A stretch of DNA of 8,881 bases from JBBRUG01 sp038247995 (GTDB lineage Bacteria > Chloroflexota > Chloroflexia > Chloroflexales > Chloroflexaceae). The DNA lies in NCBI GenBank assembly GCA_038247995.1, contig JBBRUG010000257.1:1-8881 (forward strand). Reading direction: 5' to 3'. Positions 8,001 through 8,881 of the stretch are shown one piece after another; positions within the stretch are counted from its first letter, which is position 1; every line of letters starts with the position of its first letter. The notes below the pieces were generated by a model, which had not been told where the DNA came from, searched no databases, and was given only the letters and a program-made list of their open reading frames with translations. Position numbers and translations under genes: made by a program.

Positions 8001-8881
8001 GGGTTTGCAGGAAGGGCAGCAGGATGCTTACCTCGTCGCCTCGGCTGGTGGCGATGAAGACATGTTCTGTTTCCGCCTGGTCAGACGAGCGCTCCGCGCC
8101 GCCTGACCAGGCGACTATCTTTAACCCCAAGGCAAACACGGTGCCGGTGACGGCGTCTTGCTCGGCGGAGATGATCACGCGGATGCTTTCGAAGCGCGGC
8201 ATGAGCAGCGTGCCGGCGGCAAGCGAGCGGGGTGCGCCGTCGGCGAGGGCGTGCGCGGTGGCGATGTAGCGCTCCAGGTTGAGTTGCAGATCGTGGCCGG
8301 CGCCGCGCAGTGAGGCCAGCAGGTCGGCATCGGCGGTGGGCGTGAGCGCGGCGAGATCGCGGTGGGAGTTGATGCCGGCGGCGCGCAGGCGGCGCTTTGA
8401 TTCGGAACTGATATAGGCGATGCGCGAGAGATCGTGGCCGGCCTCGGCTTCGTTGCGGCAGTAGGCGCCATACACGCAGACTGAGCAGCCTTCGTTGAAG
8501 TGAAAATGGGCGTCGGCGGCGGGCGTGGCGAGCAGCGCGGGCACCTGGTGGCGCAGAAAATCGGCCACGGCCATGCGATAGGGCGCGAGTTCGAACTCCT
8601 CGATGCCCTTGTAGGAGCGGATTATGCCGTGTTCGGTATCGACGCTGAAGCCGGGCGGGCCGAGTACGGCGAGGGCAGTTTCGAGCAGCAGTGTATAGAA
8701 CGCCACCTGAATAAAATGTTCGTGGCGGGCTTCCTGGCTGGCCTTGAAATCCCAGATGCGGAGCGCCTTGGGGAGCGCCCTGCGACTAAAGTCGCGGGCG
8801 TTTAGGTTGGGGCCGGCAGCGCGGCTGAAGCCGCTACTGCCGGCGGGGTCGGCGGGGGTGCTACCGGCGCTGAAGCCGCTA
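5095..8881 (-). CDS. TM0106-type RecB-like nuclease fused to SF1 (Upf1/Dna2-like) helicase, N-terminus outside window
   Basis: About 1261 codons are visible and the frame stays open to the right edge, so the GTG at 8706 is not the start. Order along the protein: a RecB/Cas4-like nuclease core with DFK (8743-8751) and the QVAFY motif (8695-8709); a C-x2-C-x5-C cluster (CSVCVYGAYC, near 8458-8487) like the 4Fe-4S site of Cas4, AddB and Dna2; a helical linker (8345-8450); a diverged RNase H-like domain (about 8205-7470) interrupted by a charged, probably coiled-coil stretch (about 7770-7960); a long middle I cannot assign; and a complete superfamily 1 helicase. Helicase motifs are GPPGTGKT (6442-6465), IDEAS (near 6060-6075), GDDRQLPP (near 5970-5995), EENFRM (near 5820-5838), VDKLQGQERD (near 5395-5425) and NVAATRARH (5281-5307). 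It probably unwinds and cuts DNA in repair or defence. Two palindromic inserts lie in the coding sequence. Confidence 0.9.
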   Translation of the reverse strand, partial: SGFSAGSTPADPAGSSGFSRAAGPNLNARDFSRRALPKALRIWDFKASQEARHEHFIQVAFYTLLLETALAVLGPPGFSVDTEHGIIRSYKGIEEFELAPYRMAVADFLRHQVPALLATPAADAHFHFNEGCSVCVYGAYCRNEAEAGHDLSRIAYISSESKRRLRAAGINSHRDLAALTPTADADLLASLRGAGHDLQLNLERYIATAHALADGAPRSLAAGTLLMPRFESIRVIISAEQDAVTGTVFALGLKIVAWSGGAERSSDQAETEHVFIATSRGDEVSILLPFLQTLNALLAQVDAANRALPPVEDDPAVQAAQAAVIAAEEHFAQHKAEYPRIVASRPGGAALREERDRRSDAIKLAKEARKEVIRSVGSTRWQQQQSLHFYLYDNLDLNALRALVERHLLAPEPPELLVELTNLIRLFPPESVLQDADTFRSIPGTVVVQALRQLVALPVPYSFELRRVADLFRPRNAAGAERGSAFFPRRGFGWDFSNQVAFERIHDVWDGNEYIDEPRRYSPAAVLAEIERTVRMKLRAVDSVLRRIKQDFGARLLLRKEPFRLYAAFDPLELPSTTALRVFTLLEASLAELHVKALHSLPAADRAAKLECIRDLRLEREELDGTLWFSFDPACRDARIEVGDRNLVLTVEATPEQLFGEVDGELFNPSRWRHAAFEVNLVEMDAQANPPRLRLRPQKPDKLRQRIDLTQPLVLDKVFTDVNSGRVIDLIQRLGAAPEGARHILELVERADITGWQAPIADLATLEATLRNRISASGANPDALLNSGQWQAWRGVFGAPCTLVWGPPGTGKTHTIAHVLVGFALAARQLGRPLRILVTAFTHHAIVNVLRKLGQIAPGYGLGVEDLLIAKIAANGGHSADDERGPTVDLLPDADLERALDRAAQCVVIGATVWATYKAMHNTGGAPRPWFDVVLIDEASQMKLPDALIALAASTPQANIILAGDDRQLPPIILGRYPEAQAHLLGSVFATVRRRVETADAAGEARSERVIFQLEENFRMNEPLTAYPRDAIYGGRFFAARPAVQARLVRALRPADPVERLLFPDQPAVLATYIPPRSFTARNPLEAELAAAIVARLAELLIDERTGALYTPAALAAEGVAVLAPHRAQNSAIRQALLAHGFGTEARPMPVVDTVDKLQGQERDVVIVSYGVADAEYAEAEAAFLLSSNRFNVAATRARHKLIVLCAAPVLGVVPTDRTVLLDAMMLKEFRAYCNSGANQLTYGELELTVAWKSFAANPSV
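8075..8112. repeat. 10-bp inverted repeat inside the nuclease-helicase gene
   Basis: GCCTGGTCAG (8075-8084) and CTGACCAGGC (8103-8112) are perfect complements around an 18-nt loop that itself contains the palindrome GAGCGCTC (8087-8094). It encodes the loop-like peptide WSGGAERSSDQAE between two predicted strands of the RNase H-like domain and keeps the frame. Confidence 0.85.
8782..8881. repeat. Cluster of short palindromic repeats inside the nuclease core
   Basis: GCGACT-AA-AGTCGC (8782-8795) and GCGGCT-GA-AGCCGC (8821-8834) are perfect 6-bp stem-loops. GCTGAAGCCGCTA occurs at 8824-8836 and again at 8869-8881, 45 bp apart. Translated on the minus strand they give SGFS, SGFSR and RDFSR, a Gly/Pro/Ala-rich stretch just before the catalytic DFK strand. 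The cluster probably continues beyond the window. Confidence 0.8.

Noticed and set aside
8704..8706. GTG as the start of the nuclease-helicase gene
   Set aside because: The codons upstream to the window edge are open and encode the DFK catalytic strand and the Gln of QVAFY, so the gene starts further upstream.

Overview
The window is GC-rich, compact bacterial DNA with five protein-coding genes and no RNA gene, insertion sequence or CRISPR array that I can see. The gene content (an ActP-like sodium:solute symporter of the large VC_2705 type, a DUF3105 protein, a B12-binding radical SAM protein and a giant RecB-like nuclease/Upf1-like helicase), together with short G/C-rich tandem repeats in every gap between genes, suggests a member of the Chloroflexota, perhaps near Roseiflexus or Chloroflexus. 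This placement is an inference from style and content, not from a marker gene.

Layout. Bases 1-1473 (+) are the C-terminal part of the symporter, which starts before the window. A convergent gap (1474-1685) holds two hairpins, the second a strong terminator, and a 20-nt tandem repeat. Bases 1686-3581 (-) encode a 631-residue radical SAM protein with an N-terminal B12-binding-type domain; a run of 7-nt repeats lies inside its coding sequence. A divergent gap (3582-3742) with further repeats separates it from a membrane-anchored DUF3105 protein (3743-4462, +). A repeat-filled 127-bp spacer follows, then a small isoprenylcysteine methyltransferase-type membrane protein (4590-5018, +). Converging on that gene, 5095-8881 (-) is one very long reading frame that runs off the right edge. 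It encodes a Cas4/RecB-like nuclease with a cysteine cluster, a degenerate RNase H-like domain, a long uncharacterised middle and a complete superfamily 1 helicase.

The genes do not form an obvious pathway. Only the DUF3105 and methyltransferase genes could share a transcript. The most interesting features are the repeats. Four different short tandem-repeat families fill the four intergenic gaps. Similar repeats or palindromes have also entered coding sequence without breaking the frame: 5 heptads in the radical SAM gene, and two separate palindromic inserts in the nuclease-helicase gene, one directly before its catalytic strand. I see no convincing new multi-gene system. The large nuclease-helicase is the best candidate for unstudied biology.
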